Source: Bacteroidia bacterium
GTDB lineage: Bacteria > Bacteroidota > Bacteroidia > B-17B0 > Aurantibacillaceae
NCBI GenBank assembly: GCA_016787785.1
Contig: JAEUTO010000005.1
Location: 1 to 64,000 of the forward strand
Direction: 5' to 3'
Length of the DNA: 64,000 bases
In this document: one piece after another, positions 17,512 to 25,491 of the stretch
Position numbering within the stretch: position 1 is the first letter of the stretch
How the letters are laid out: every line of letters begins with the position of its first letter
Notes under the pieces: model-generated
The model's input: only the letters and a program-made list of their open reading frames with translations
Databases searched by the model: none
Told to the model about the DNA's origin: nothing
Made by a program: the position numbers and the translations under genes

Positions 17512-17901
17512 TTACGCTCCTTTAGTATCATTACCGTCAGTACTCATGAACAACAGTCCTATAATCAGAAATAATAATGCTACACCAAGAACAACCGATA
17601 ATCCATTATTTTTAGTTGTAGAATTAAGATTGTTTTTATTAAAGGTTTTTTCTTTTTGGATGCGTTCCTGTTGCAATCGGATATTCTCTTCTTCCAATTT
17701 CAAGTCATACGCCGCTCTTTTTTGAACATCTGATAAGGTTTCATAAGCGGAAGATATTTCCTTAAATTTTTCTTCCACTTCTTTATCACCTTGATTTTTG
17801 TCAGGATGAAATTTTTTCGCCAATTCTCGATATGCTTTTTTTATTTCTTCAATATTGGCTGAAAGTTTAACAGCAAGAATCTGATAGTAATTTTTCTTCA
17901 T
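17512..17901 (-). CDS. J-domain (DnaJ-like) membrane-anchored co-chaperone
   Basis: A 129-residue protein. Residues 1-66 form a complete J domain ([20 protein letters not shown], then HPDKNQGD with the essential HPD). A charged helix and a single C-terminal membrane segment (about 100-118) follow. It lacks the zinc and substrate domains of full DnaJ, so it would recruit Hsp70 to the membrane or to a specific partner. It belongs to the minus-strand group of small cargo genes. Its partner is not visible. Confidence 0.85.
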   Translation of the reverse strand: MKKNYYQILAVKLSANIEEIKKAYRELAKKFHPDKNQGDKEVEEKFKEISSAYETLSDVQKRAAYDLKLEEENIRLQQERIQKEKTFNKNNLNSTTKNNGLSVVLGVALLFLIIGLLFMSTDGNDTKGA

Positions 17902-17984
17902 TTAGTAAATTTTAAATTAATAGTTACCCAAGGCAAGGGCATTTTTTGCCCTTGCTAAAGGTTTGTTTGATTTGAAACGGATAA

Positions 17985-18110
17985 TTATTTCTTTTTATCC
18001 TTTTCTTTTACTGTAGTAGCAGGATGCTTATCAGCGTACTTTTTTGTTACGTACTCGCCAGATTTAGCATCTCTGTACTTCGGTGCAGAAGTAGTAGATT
18101 TCTTACTCAT
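17985..18110 (-). CDS. Tiny conserved basic protein
   Basis: A 41-residue reading frame: MSKKSTTSAPKYRDAKSG, then EYVTKKYADKHPATTVKE and a Lys tail. The phrase R-D-x-K-S/T-G-x-Y/F-V-T-K-K-x-A-x-K-x-P-x-T-T-V-K-E recurs in many very small bacterial proteins of unknown role. That recognition, plus sensible codon use, is why I call it real. It lies in the same direction as the J-domain gene. Confidence 0.6.
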   Translation of the reverse strand: MSKKSTTSAPKYRDAKSGEYVTKKYADKHPATTVKEKDKKK

Positions 18111-18165
18111 AGTCAATCTTGTTTATCCCCAAATTTTAAATGAGTGGGGCTGCTTTCTCAAATGT

Positions 18166-18194
18166 TTTGTTATTTGAAAAGATTACTATATTTG
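18166..18194 (+). promoter_or_regulatory. Bacteroidota-type promoter for a short transcript
   Basis: TTTG at 18166-18169 and TATATTTG at 18187-18194 are separated by 17 bases, matching the TTTG / TAnnTTTG promoter of Bacteroidota. No + strand gene follows. A terminator stands about 40 bases downstream. Confidence 0.6.
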
Positions 18195-18197
18195 CGG

Positions 18198-18270
18198 CCG
18201 ATCAAAACACGCTATTTTATATAGCAATTAAAACTCTCCCGAAAAACATTACTACGGGAGGGTTTTCTTT
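18198..18270 (+). ncRNA. Candidate small RNA of about 70 nt
   Basis: The transcript expected from the promoter at 18166-18194 would hold a small hairpin (GCTAT-TTTAT-ATAGC, near 18211-18225) and then the terminator hairpin at 18230-18266. No open frame fits. It lies between the tiny protein gene and the ubiquitin-like operon. The predicted RNA has the size and two-hairpin shape of a trans-acting sRNA. Transcription is inferred from the promoter match only. Confidence 0.4.
18230..18270. terminator. Intrinsic terminator, probably bidirectional
   Basis: CTCCCG at 18236-18241 pairs with CGGGAG at 18255-18260, extended by AAAAC/GTTTT arms, with T runs on either strand. It would end both the short + strand transcript and the minus-strand ubiquitin-like operon. 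Confidence 0.75.
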
Positions 18271-18396
18271 AACAATAATTCACAAATTATGCCAATAGGT
18301 TTTCGTTGGTCAATTTGACAGATTCGTCTTTATCTTACTGACATTCATTAGACTTATTTACAGAAAAAAAGCGAACAAATATGTCGTTATTTAAAT

Positions 18397-18750
18397 TTAC
18401 TTATTACTAAAGCGCTTCCTACTTCTAGCCCAATCAACTTTACTATTTCTTATGAAAAAATGACTTTTACAACCCGTTGTTCTCCATATTGATGGTGAGA
18501 TACTAATCTTGTTACCATTAGTAACTTTAAATTTCCAATTGGGATCAGCTTCTTTTAGTAGATTTAATTGGATAATTTGCTTGCATCCGCAAGGGCATTC
18601 AAACGCTAACAGCCAGGGAGATCTTTTATCGCCAATAATATACACAGTATTTTCCTTTATTGATTCAGGAAAATCTTCTGCATACCTGTACTTATATTCG
18701 GGTAAAAGCCACGCAACAAATTTCGTTATTATTTCTTTAATCTTTCCCAT
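18397..18750 (-). CDS. DUF6527-like Cys-rich protein of the ubiquitin-like operon
   Basis: A 117-residue protein, last gene of the operon. After a basic amphipathic start, it carries AFECPCGCKQIIQLNLL and then a Cys-Lys-Ser-His-Phe-Phe-Ile segment near residues 90-100. I read this as a zinc-binding core typical of DUF6527-type proteins, a group I recall next to ThiF/ubiquitin-like genes. Its ATG overlaps the stop of the E1 gene. The function is unknown; a zinc module recognising the modified target or the Ubl is one possibility. Confidence 0.6.
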   Translation of the reverse strand: MGKIKEIITKFVAWLLPEYKYRYAEDFPESIKENTVYIIGDKRSPWLLAFECPCGCKQIIQLNLLKEADPNWKFKVTNGNKISISPSIWRTTGCKSHFFIRNSKVDWARSRKRFSNK

Positions 18751-20138
18751 TATGTTAGTTCCGGCATTTCGATAAAGGGCGTAATGTCCCCCCTACCTAT
18801 TTTTTTCTTTAAATAATTATCTATGGATAAATCATCTTCGGCAACATTGATTATACAATTTTCTGTAATATCAATTGTAGATAGGGCATAGTTGCTTGTA
18901 GGTTCAGCTTTATAAGGATGAATTCTATTCAAAAATTCGTTAATGGCATGACTGGCAATATTCATATTCACACTAATAACAGCAGGCGTATTCACATTTA
19001 CGTTTTTGATGTAAGCGTTTTTTCTCAAGTTTTCAAATTCTTCAGGATTTTTTCGATATTGTGAAGCCGCTCTTAAATCCTCTGTAGTGTAAACTCCTCG
19101 TGATATTAGAGAAGATTTACCAGGCTGAAGGTAATGTACAGATCCGCATATTTTGTTAACACCTCCCTTTCCATCCGCTTCTAACTTTACGCCTAAATCA
19201 AAATAAGGAACTAAATAAAAAGCACATAATTGATTCAGTAAATGCCGACCATCAACACTATCCATGCAGCCAAAAACGCTATCACACATGATTAGCTCCT
19301 TAAGCGCTTCTGGACTATCATAGAGATTTTTTTGTAATGGAGTAACATTTGTGTCCAAACCCATATTCGCAATCGCCTCAGAAATAACTAGCACTTTAGG
19401 TCTGTGTAGTTCAGCATCTTTTTTTGTTGTGTTTAATATTCTATTTAAATTTTTTTGCTCAACTGTATCAGGATCGATTAATACTATTTTCCCTACTCCT
19501 AATCTTACTAGCTGCTCAATTAATGGGCTACCAGTTCCTGAACATCCAATCACTCCAACAGTCATCTGCTTTAAATCTTGGTATGTTTTATCTCCAAAAG
19601 CCTGAATTGTCCTCAAAGCAAAATCATCCGATTTTGACCCGGTATTAGTATTATATAGTTTAATTACATCACCTGAAATTAAAACCTTCTTTACAGGTTC
19701 ATGGTGTAAATCACTGAAAAATAATCGTGCGAAAATTTCGCCATCAGGAAGCATTACAGCACTTATATGTGGCTTATCATTTAAAGCCCAACCAAAAGCA
19801 GAATCAAAAAATTCAGCATCAGATTTGTCGTCAGTGCTAGAGAACTTATTATAGCCTCCAGGATGACTGTGTATTTTCATAATAGCCAAGTCACTTTTCC
19901 CTATCCTTTCAAAATAAGGGATGGCCTTTTGCGTGGGCCATTGAAGAAGATCTTCTTCTCTAGATAGACACTCACTGTCAGGAATTAAGGTGATATCATG
20001 CACAGTAAGTACAATATTATCTTTGTCCATGTACCTACCACATAATGCCACTGCAACAGATTCCAAACCATCTTCTGGAAGCAAATGTTTTTTTAACATT
20101 TGATGATGTACTCCTGATATTCTAAGCTGCAATTCCAT
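18750..20138 (-). CDS. JAB isopeptidase fused to ThiF-type E1 activating enzyme
   Basis: A 462-residue fusion. The N-terminal part (residues 1-165) is a JAB/JAMM peptidase with KIHSHPGG ... FSSTDD, the zinc-binding HxHP-S-D signature, which would trim or remove the ubiquitin-like protein. Residues 170-460 form the E1: GVIGCSGTGSPLIEQL (nucleotide loop), LIDPDTVEQKNLNR and GCMDSVDGR. A Cys in NKICGS or FGCMD may take the thioester. Having maturation and activation in one chain fits a compact conjugation pathway. It overlaps the E2 gene by 17 nt. Confidence 0.88.
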   Translation of the reverse strand: MELQLRISGVHHQMLKKHLLPEDGLESVAVALCGRYMDKDNIVLTVHDITLIPDSECLSREEDLLQWPTQKAIPYFERIGKSDLAIMKIHSHPGGYNKFSSTDDKSDAEFFDSAFGWALNDKPHISAVMLPDGEIFARLFFSDLHHEPVKKVLISGDVIKLYNTNTGSKSDDFALRTIQAFGDKTYQDLKQMTVGVIGCSGTGSPLIEQLVRLGVGKIVLIDPDTVEQKNLNRILNTTKKDAELHRPKVLVISEAIANMGLDTNVTPLQKNLYDSPEALKELIMCDSVFGCMDSVDGRHLLNQLCAFYLVPYFDLGVKLEADGKGGVNKICGSVHYLQPGKSSLISRGVYTTEDLRAASQYRKNPEEFENLRKNAYIKNVNVNTPAVISVNMNIASHAINEFLNRIHPYKAEPTSNYALSTIDITENCIINVAEDDLSIDNYLKKKIGRGDITPFIEMPELT

Positions 20139-20538
20139 TAGGTTGTTTTATAAATTCTTGTTCAAACCAAAAGCTAACTAAGCTCATGTGCGTTGATAAA
20201 TCATCAATCCCTTCACGCCAAGGGTTCTGTGGGGTTCTGTGGCGAGACCATCTCTGAAAGTTTTCACCGTTAATTGGTTGCATGCTTAAAGCATTAATAA
20301 GCTTTCCGTCAAGCCTTGCTAGGCTTGGAAAAAAATAAGCCATATCCAATTGAGTTCTAGGGTAACCTGTTTCCAATTTGATGCCGACCTTTACTATGTC
20401 CACATTATAACCGAAGGGAACGGGGTAATTATGAATAATAACCCATTGCATACCACCATCGTTTATAGTTTCCCAAGGTAATCCCAAATTGTCAAGGAAT
20501 AACAAATCTTCTTCCTGAAGTTGAAAGTCTCGCCTCAT
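20122..20538 (-). CDS. E2-like protein (Prok-E2_E type) without cysteine
   Basis: A 138-residue protein whose layout matches the prokaryotic E2 family E: a beta meander with GMQWVIIHNYPVPFGY, LDMAYFFPSL, and a helical end (GIDDLSTHMSLVSFWFEQEF). I find no cysteine anywhere in the chain, so it cannot form the usual E2 thioester. It may act as a scaffold, or the E1 Cys may act directly. It stands between the Ubl and the E1 genes, which supports the assignment. Confidence 0.75.
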   Translation of the reverse strand: MRRDFQLQEEDLLFLDNLGLPWETINDGGMQWVIIHNYPVPFGYNVDIVKVGIKLETGYPRTQLDMAYFFPSLARLDGKLINALSMQPINGENFQRWSRHRTPQNPWREGIDDLSTHMSLVSFWFEQEFIKQPNGIAA

Positions 20539-20539
20539 T

Positions 20540-20842
20540 TTATTTACCTCCTTCTGTTTGATCTAAAGGAATGGTCATGAATTTTTCAATTCCTGGCTCT
20601 GTAAAGCAAACCTTCTGGTCGTAACCAACTTTAACTACTTTACCACCTTTGAAGCGTTGATTAAGCTGAAAACGCTCAACTGGCACTTTACCGGCTAAAG
20701 TTAGAATGTCTTTACCAGTCATACATTCTTCTTTAACAGTATACTTTTGTCTGTCTACCAATATAATATAGTGGTGGCCTTTAGGCACTTCTTTTCCCTC
20801 TTTTGCATATTGCTCGAGGTCGATTTCATTTTTATTTTCCAT
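20540..20842 (-). CDS. Ubiquitin-like modifier (multiubiquitin family, single domain)
   Basis: A 100-residue protein, first gene of the operon. A charged start (about 20 residues) precedes a beta-grasp-like domain (YIILVDRQKYTVKEECMTGK, ... DILTLAGK ... FKGGKVVKVG) resembling the prokaryotic multiubiquitin fold. It ends TEGGK: a Gly-Gly followed by a single Lys. Removal of the Lys by the JAB domain would expose the Gly-Gly needed for activation by the E1. The next gene begins 1 nt later. Confidence 0.8.
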   Translation of the reverse strand: MENKNEIDLEQYAKEGKEVPKGHHYIILVDRQKYTVKEECMTGKDILTLAGKVPVERFQLNQRFKGGKVVKVGYDQKVCFTEPGIEKFMTIPLDQTEGGK

Positions 20843-20879
20843 GATTATAAATTTTGGATTGTTTATATATAAAAGGATA

Positions 20880-20908
20880 AAGCGTGACAGAATCGGTTTG
20901 TCACGCTT
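20880..20908. promoter_or_regulatory. Palindrome 1 of a covarying pair (operator or RNA hairpin)
   Basis: AAGCGTGACA at 20880-20889 and its exact complement at 20899-20908, 9-base loop. It is embedded in TATAAAAG-x-ATAAAG ... xCAGATTATA flanks shared with the second copy. It lies 37 nt from the start of the ubiquitin-like gene. Probable operator for the operon. Confidence 0.6.
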
Positions 20909-21041
20909 ACAGATTATATGTATATAAATAACACATTTATTAAATGTAAATTGGTAGTTGCTTTAAGATTTTGTTTAATAATAATTTTGCATTTGAACCG
21001 CATAATTTATAACTTTTAAATGGTTTATCTATAAAAGAGTA

Positions 21042-21068
21042 AAGAGTGACAAACATATTGTCACTCTT
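21042..21068. promoter_or_regulatory. Palindrome 2 of a covarying pair
   Basis: AAGAGTGACA at 21042-21051 and its exact complement at 21059-21068, 7-base loop. Compared with palindrome 1, one stem pair changes from C-G to A-T on both arms, so the pairing is kept. It lies 37 nt from the start of the sigma-factor gene. Confidence 0.6.
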
Positions 21069-21105
21069 GCAGATTATACTAATATGAAACATTAAATTTT
21101 TTAAA

Positions 21106-21774
21106 ATGCAGGAAATTTTACAAGAAAAAACGCCGTTTAAAGCGCTTACCGATACTGAAGTAGTTGCCAGGATTCAGGTAAGCAAAGATGAGAAGGAACT
21201 AAAGTTTCTACAATACGAATTCTACAATCGATTCGCTCCTTACATTTATAAAGTAGGTAGCCTTAGATGTAGAAATTTTCAGGATAGCGACGCTATGGCA
21301 CGTGAGATTTTACAACTTACATTTATTATAGCGTATAAAACCATTGGGAAGTTTACTTTTCCCGAAGGAATTCAACCTGAAAAATGTAAATTAGTTCTAA
21401 AAGCTTGGCTTGGTAAGATTGCCAATAGGGAGTTTTTAAAGGAAATTGGCAAAAGAGTTGATGAACACGTGGATTTTGATACACTTAATATCCCCGAACC
21501 ATCTTATGACCCTTTTGCTATTTTAACAGGCGGGGGTGATATTGAAGTTCCAAATGAGTTCCGTGTAAAACTTCAGGAGGCAATGAATGAGTTGTCTGAG
21601 CAAGATAAGCATATTGTTCTGACGTATGCAGGTGAAGGTTGTGTGGATACAAAATTGCACCTAAGTACCAACGCTATGAATTATCTTTGTGAATATTATA
21701 AAACCACACCGGAAGCAATCCGCCAAAGAAAAAAACGTTCATTAGACAAAATTAAATCAATCTGTTTTAAATAA
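21106..21774 (+). CDS. Sigma-70 family (ECF-like) RNA polymerase sigma factor
   Basis: A 222-residue protein. Residues 30-115 fit sigma region 2 (LQYEFYNRFAPYIYKVG ... ILQLTFIIAYKTIGKF ... KAWLGKIANREFLKEIGK). The end fits region 4 (MNELSEQDKHIVLTYA ... TTPEAIRQRKKRSLDKIKS), with an unusual insertion before it. It would direct RNA polymerase to specific promoters. It diverges from the ubiquitin-like operon across a 263-base gap with paired palindromes, so it may control both sides. Confidence 0.75.
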   Translation: MQEILQEKTPFKALTDTEVVARIQVSKDEKELKFLQYEFYNRFAPYIYKVGSLRCRNFQDSDAMAREILQLTFIIAYKTIGKFTFPEGIQPEKCKLVLKAWLGKIANREFLKEIGKRVDEHVDFDTLNIPEPSYDPFAILTGGGDIEVPNEFRVKLQEAMNELSEQDKHIVLTYAGEGCVDTKLHLSTNAMNYLCEYYKTTPEAIRQRKKRSLDKIKSICFK

Positions 21775-21792
21775 TTATTAGAATTAAAAAAT

Positions 21793-22146
21793 ATGAGAAA
21801 AACAAATGTGGCAGTCGATCAAGTTCAAAATCAACAAGAAAAGTTAATTCAAAAAGCACTTAAAACTGGTGGCTTTTTATTTCCTGAAACTGTTGATGAA
21901 GTAATTGAATTTGAAAAGAGCTTCGGTAACACGGATGTTATATTACCTGAAGATTTGCAACAACCTTTATTTTTAGATGCACCATCTAAAAAAACATCCA
22001 AAGCAAAAGTTATAGCCTTGCATGAAGAAAAGCTTGCGATGGCCGCAAGAGAAGGGTCGTCAAAAATAACAGAAGACGTTCGAAAGAGAATGGATGCAGA
22101 CCGTAAAAAGGCGGATGCAAAAGCAAAAAAACCGCGAAAAAAATAA
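21793..22146 (+). CDS. Hypothetical charged protein
   Basis: A 117-residue protein, hydrophilic and helical, with a very basic Lys-rich end (KKADAKAKKPRKK). A middle segment (FLFPETVDEVIEFEKSFGN) reads as a short structured region. No family is recognised. Its stop overlaps the start of the metalloprotease gene (TAATG type), and proteins in this place often form the regulatory partner cleaved by the ImmA/IrrE-type protease. That reading is inference from context. Confidence 0.55.
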   Translation: MRKTNVAVDQVQNQQEKLIQKALKTGGFLFPETVDEVIEFEKSFGNTDVILPEDLQQPLFLDAPSKKTSKAKVIALHEEKLAMAAREGSSKITEDVRKRMDADRKKADAKAKKPRKK

Positions 22147-22967
22147 TGCATAATAAAAATTTAATACATATTTCAGACTTAGCGGAATCTATTGCTGAAG
22201 AAAATATCTTGAAAAACAAGGTCAATCTTGAAAAAATTGCCAAGAAAAAAAAGATTTCTCTTATTTATGGAAATTACAATGATTGTTTTCTTGGAGAACT
22301 TTTACATTGTTCCAATAAGTTTTATATCTATTTAAATTTACATCTCTTAAAAACTAAAATTTCTCCTCGCACCCGATTTACTTTGGGACATGAGTTAGGG
22401 CATTATTTTATTGATGAACATAGAAATAAATTGAAAAATGGTGAGTCATTATCATACACCTCAGATTATAGCTATGTATCAAATATTCAAGTTGAAAAAG
22501 AAGCAAATCATTTTTCTTCACATCTTTTAATGCCAAAGAAAAGATTTATTACAATAGCTGATAAATTAGAACCCGGTATACCCAGTATTCTATCTTTAAA
22601 GGACGCATTTGATACTTCGATTGAAGGTACCTCAATTCATTACATTAATTTGGATTTACTGCCATGTATGTTTATTAAATGGAAGCCTGATTTAACTTAT
22701 CACTATGCTTCCTATACCCAATCATTTGCCAAACTTACAGGGGTTAAAGGAAAGCCCGGACTAAAAGTACATGCTGATTATATAAAGGAATTATTCCATC
22801 TCTTAGAGACTGAAAAACCAAAACCCGATTATGTTGAATGTGCCACTAAATTATCAACGTGGTTGCCAAATATTTTGCCCGATTCACGAGCTGACTTGAT
22901 GGGTCTTGAACAAACAGTAAAACTGGGGGCTTTTGGAGGAATTACTTTTCTGTGTTTTCCCCAATAA
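22146..22967 (+). CDS. ImmA/IrrE-family zinc metallopeptidase
   Basis: A 273-residue protein. FTLGHELGHYFIDEH (about residues 76-90) is the HExxH zinc motif, and EKEANHFSSHLLMP (about 117-130) supplies the third ligand Glu, as in ImmA/IrrE proteins. These proteases cleave a repressor or regulator when a stress signal arrives, which switches on mobile-element or damage-response genes. Its partners here are the sigma factor and the charged protein upstream. It is the last gene before an empty border region. Confidence 0.85.
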   Translation: MHNKNLIHISDLAESIAEENILKNKVNLEKIAKKKKISLIYGNYNDCFLGELLHCSNKFYIYLNLHLLKTKISPRTRFTLGHELGHYFIDEHRNKLKNGESLSYTSDYSYVSNIQVEKEANHFSSHLLMPKKRFITIADKLEPGIPSILSLKDAFDTSIEGTSIHYINLDLLPCMFIKWKPDLTYHYASYTQSFAKLTGVKGKPGLKVHADYIKELFHLLETEKPKPDYVECATKLSTWLPNILPDSRADLMGLEQTVKLGAFGGITFLCFPQ

Positions 22968-23054
22968 AAAGTATCATTTTCGATTTTAAAAATTAACCTA
23001 GGGCTTTATTTTTATTGGTTAAGTCTTGATTTATAGTACATTTACTTAGTTTTA

Positions 23055-23141
23055 TTAAAATTCAGCATAAGCCTCAATCATGCCCATAAATTCAAATATT
23101 TTATCTAAATCTTCAGGGTCAAAGTTCTCAGTTTCCCCCAT
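23055..23141 (-). CDS. Possible 28-residue peptide or gene remnant
   Basis: The minus strand reads MGETENFDPEDLDKIFEF and so on to EAYAEF and a stop: acidic and helix-forming, with sensible codon use. In frame, it can be extended eight residues upstream (ENLFVEP) before a stop. It looks like the tail of a longer protein, so it may be a chromosomal remnant left at the border of the mobile region. The rest of the 330-base gap (22968-23297) holds only a terminator. Confidence 0.3.
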   Translation of the reverse strand: MGETENFDPEDLDKIFEFMGMIEAYAEF

Positions 23142-23167
23142 TGGCTCCACGAATAAATTTTCAATTT

Positions 23168-23195
23168 AGCCCGCAGAAATGCGGGCTTTTCTTTT
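23168..23195 (+). terminator. Intrinsic terminator
   Basis: AGCCCGC (23168-23174), 6-base loop, GCGGGCT (23181-23187), then a T-rich run. On the + strand it would stop transcripts leaving the sigma/ImmA-IrrE operon before the next gene. Confidence 0.8.
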
Positions 23196-23297
23196 ATCTT
23201 TTTTATTATTACCGAAAAGTATTTTCTAAATTGTTTTAATAAAAAGGATCTTCGTTGGTTGATAATAGAAAAGTTACTTTTAGACTTTAATTTAAGC

Positions 23298-25373
23298 ATG
23301 AAATTTTATAAAACTTTTTTTTATCTCTTTATTTTTTTGAAACTGCAACTTGCTTTTTCGCAAACATTGACTTTGCCTCCGCGCCAAAGCACCATGCTAA
23401 CCGGAAGTCAATTTACAGCGGTGATAGCACCATTAAGTTTAACGGCGCGCGAAAATTCTATTTATAACGAAGTTATTTCAGGCAACGTACCGGATTTTTA
23501 TAGGATCTTGGTACCTGTAACAAGTACTGCAATTATTGCAGCGCAAACAAAAAGCGTTACTTATTACGTTATTCCCGATTACTTAGCAGTTGGATCTGAT
23601 GCAGATTATTTTTTATGTCCTATGTCGCCTATGTTGGCTACAAAAATTGCAGATAGTATAGGATGTACTTTACCTACACGCAAAATGGTAAATGATATTT
23701 ACGCTCAAGCAACGCTAACTATGTCGCCGTTAACTATTCCTGCAAGCGGCACCATGACAACTGTTCAGGCGTTTGCGCAACACAATAGTATGGTAAAAAA
23801 CCAACGTGCGCCTTTTATTCCCACATACTCATTAGGTACATTAGTAAGTGGAGATAAAAAAGATGTGGTGATCTCTAATTTGATTTATTCAACACCTAAC
23901 CGTGTAGTTATTTATGGCTGGCATACTTCTGTCGGAAATCCAATACAGCCCATGAGCAATGTGCATGGCGATACCTACATGGATTACAGTCATGGTATTC
24001 GTTTAATACAAAATGATGTGATGTATAATAATGCGCCTACTACTGTAAAAGCTATTTTACAATCTACATTAAGCGCTTTATTGAGTGACGAGGGCGTTAT
24101 TAATCCGCCGGAGTATCCTTATGGTAATCCAATTACATTTTTATCTGTGCCCAAATCGTTCGCCGTTTTAAATAAAGGAAATAATACCATTGATATTAAA
24201 GTAAAGAATGATGGTCAGGTAACACACTATAAAGTTTATACAAGTAATAATGGCGTTTCATTTAGTCCACCCCTTACTATTATAAAAACTGCTTTAAACC
24301 TAAATACGGTTATTGCAAACCAGCCTTGTTATATTAAAATAGCCGCATGCAATTCAACTTATTCGGTTACATCTGCTATTTCAGAAATTCTGGCAGCCGT
24401 GCCTTGTAATTTCCAGGATTCACTTTTAGTAGTAAATGGTTTTGATAGAGTGGTTACGGGAAATACGTTTGATTTTATTAAACAACACGGCGGTAGTGCG
24501 TTCAGCAACAGCATTTATTTTTCTTCCGCTACTAACGAAGCCATACAGGATGGTCTGTTTAATGTGAACACTTACAAAGCAGTAGACTGGATCTTAGGAA
24601 AAGAAAGCACCGCAAACGAAACATTTAATACAACAGAACAAACCGCGGTAGCAAATTATTTAAAGCAAGGCGGCAATTTATTTGTAAGTGGTAGCGAAAT
24701 TGGGTGGGACCTCGATCAAAACGGTAGCGTGGCAGATCAAAACTTTTACAACAATTATTTAAAAGCAGATTACGTGAGCGACGCGCCAAATAATCAAGCT
24801 TCCACCTGGTACACAGCACCAAAGGAAATTTCACCGCTGTTTGCAATGAGTGATACGATAACTTTTGATAACGGAAGCAGTGGCACCTATAATGTAGATT
24901 ACCCGGATGTAATTACAAATGTAAATGGAAGTTCAACCTGTTTAAGATATACATCAGCTTTAAACGATCATGCAGGAATATGTTATGCAGGGCTTTTTCC
25001 ATCGGGAACTCTTCCCGGAAAATTAGTTCATTTTGCTTTTCCTTTTGAAACGGTTTATCCGGCAGCAAAGAGAAATAATTTGTTTAAAGATGTGTGGCAT
25101 TATTTTTTTAGCTCAGTTATTACTTCGATAAATAAAAATGTCGGCCATGCTGATCTTTTAGTTTATCCGAATCCAGCGAATGATAAATTGTATTTGCGAG
25201 CGAACGAAGAAATAAAACAAATAAGAATTATTGATCTTCAAGGGAAAGAAATAATTAACCTTTCAAAAGATCTTGAACAAATTAATATTGAGACATTAAG
25301 TAATGGAATTTATTTTATCGTTATTGGCACGTCGTCTGGCATTTCTATCACAAAAAAATTCTTAAAGGAATAG
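23298..25373 (+). CDS. Secreted protein with type IX secretion sorting domain
   Basis: Starting at the ATG before a clear signal peptide (MKFYKTFFYLFIFLKL..AFSQ) gives 691 residues. The middle (about 20-270) is a large beta-rich region of unknown fold, with Gly-Trp-His (VIYGWHTSVGN) and HGDTYMDYSHG segments. A fibronectin-like part and a flavodoxin-type segment (LLVVNGFDRVV ... LFVSGSEIGWDL) follow. The end (LLVYPNPANDKLYL ... GIYFIVIG ... KKFLKE) is a Por-secretion C-terminal domain. The protein is thus exported by the type IX system. N-acetylmuramidase or peptidase-like function cannot be decided. Confidence 0.75.
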   Translation: MKFYKTFFYLFIFLKLQLAFSQTLTLPPRQSTMLTGSQFTAVIAPLSLTARENSIYNEVISGNVPDFYRILVPVTSTAIIAAQTKSVTYYVIPDYLAVGSDADYFLCPMSPMLATKIADSIGCTLPTRKMVNDIYAQATLTMSPLTIPASGTMTTVQAFAQHNSMVKNQRAPFIPTYSLGTLVSGDKKDVVISNLIYSTPNRVVIYGWHTSVGNPIQPMSNVHGDTYMDYSHGIRLIQNDVMYNNAPTTVKAILQSTLSALLSDEGVINPPEYPYGNPITFLSVPKSFAVLNKGNNTIDIKVKNDGQVTHYKVYTSNNGVSFSPPLTIIKTALNLNTVIANQPCYIKIAACNSTYSVTSAISEILAAVPCNFQDSLLVVNGFDRVVTGNTFDFIKQHGGSAFSNSIYFSSATNEAIQDGLFNVNTYKAVDWILGKESTANETFNTTEQTAVANYLKQGGNLFVSGSEIGWDLDQNGSVADQNFYNNYLKADYVSDAPNNQASTWYTAPKEISPLFAMSDTITFDNGSSGTYNVDYPDVITNVNGSSTCLRYTSALNDHAGICYAGLFPSGTLPGKLVHFAFPFETVYPAAKRNNLFKDVWHYFFSSVITSINKNVGHADLLVYPNPANDKLYLRANEEIKQIRIIDLQGKEIINLSKDLEQINIETLSNGIYFIVIGTSSGISITKKFLKE

Positions 25374-25417
25374 CCTTTCAAATTAATAGACTTGAATATC
25401 AACGGGTTACGAGGTTA

Positions 25418-25436
25418 TAGTGTAAAATTAACACTA
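25418..25436. promoter_or_regulatory. NrtR-type operator, distal
   Basis: TAGTGTAAAATTAACACTA: inverted TAGTGT / ACACTA arms around a 7-base centre. The motif matches the palindromic TAGTGTAA..TTACACTA type described for NrtR regulators. It lies 55 nt upstream of the nrtR-like start. Confidence 0.65.
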
Positions 25437-25469
25437 AGTAGATTTCTCGTATCGATTTTGGGCATATCT

Positions 25470-25488
25470 TTGTGTAAGAATTACACTA
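25470..25488. promoter_or_regulatory. NrtR-type operator, proximal
   Basis: TTGTGTAAGAATTACACTA, with perfect GTGTAA / TTACAC arms around GAA. It ends 3 bases before the start codon at 25492, so a bound repressor would block both transcription and the leader. It is the second copy of the motif at 25418, giving self-regulation of the NAD operon. Confidence 0.75.
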
Positions 25489-25491
25489 AGA

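Noticed and set aside
18397-22967. CBASS or BilABCD defence operon
   Set aside because: No CD-NTase or effector is present, and JAB is fused to E1, so it is a different ubiquitin-like arrangement.
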